6,014 bases of DNA from assembly GCA_017459315.1 (NCBI GenBank), contig JAFUDD010000132.1:1-6014 (forward strand). The letters are read 5' to 3'. The notes under the pieces are model-generated. The model did no database searches, was not told where the DNA came from, and worked only from the letters and a program-made list of their open reading frames with translations. Made by a program: the position numbers and the translations under genes. Below are positions 5,923-6,014 of the stretch, in pieces; the stretch's first letter is position 1; every line of letters begins with the position of its first letter. The stretch comes from Clostridia bacterium. GTDB taxonomy: Bacteria; Bacillota_A; Clostridia; Christensenellales; CAG-138.

Positions 5923-6014
5923 ATGACCCGAAAAGAGCAGATCAAAAGCGCCTATAAGCTGTGCGGCAGCAACGCGAGCTTTTACGACGGCATGATGACC
6001 TATTCCACGCTGCC
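5923..6014 (+). CDS. Start of a probable class I SAM methyltransferase, cut by the window edge
   Basis: Only 30 residues are visible, beginning MTRKEQIKSAYKLCGSNASF and continuing through YDGMMTYSTL. The start is eight bases after CGGAGG (5909-5914) and four bases after the previous stop. From memory this N-terminus, with its FYDGMMTxST motif, resembles Bacillota class I SAM methyltransferases in which the SAM-binding fold follows after about 50 residues. That fold lies outside the window, so the assignment rests on the N-terminus alone. If correct, it is the third methyltransferase of the operon. Confidence 0.5.
   Translation, partial: MTRKEQIKSAYKLCGSNASFYDGMMTYSTL

Overview
The window comes from a GC-rich member of the Bacillota, most likely an uncultured or gut-type Clostridia (Oscillospiraceae or Christensenellales-like). 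The basis is strong AGGAGG-type ribosome binding sites, sigma-A promoters, tightly packed co-directional genes, a stand-alone fchA beside folD, and heavy GC-ending codon use. The organism assignment is an inference; no marker gene is present. All credible genes are on the + strand.

Region 1 (1-1768) is a one-carbon folate module. A weak hairpin (24-39) and an extended -10 promoter (114-141) precede fchA (185-802, methenyl-THF cyclohydrolase/cyclodeaminase family). fchA overlaps folD (802-1659) by one base. FolD keeps its Rossmann NAD(P) fold, but at the positions of the cyclohydrolase lysine and glutamine it carries Ala52 and Leu96. The two genes therefore look like a split dehydrogenase/cyclohydrolase pair. 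A 10-bp-stem terminator (1720-1768) ends the unit.

Region 2 (1704-6014, running off the right edge) begins with a near-consensus promoter (TTGCAA, 17 bp, TATAAT) whose -10 lies in the left arm of the folD terminator. It is followed by a possible 17-codon leader ORF, then by a compact operon with gaps of -4 to 21 bases. In order, the operon holds a class I SAM methyltransferase, a six-TM membrane protein (DUF6796-like by recollection), two small membrane proteins that resemble each other, a 51-residue protein, a protein of the L-2-amino-thiazoline-4-carboxylate (ATC) hydrolase family, an LCMT-type methyltransferase, and the start of what is probably a third methyltransferase.

The combination of three unrelated methyltransferases, an ATC-hydrolase-like protein and three integral membrane proteins in one transcription unit does not match a pathway I recognise. 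It is the best candidate here for an undescribed system, perhaps modification of a small molecule at the membrane. That role is inference only. No RNA genes, insertion sequences, CRISPR arrays or phage genes were seen.
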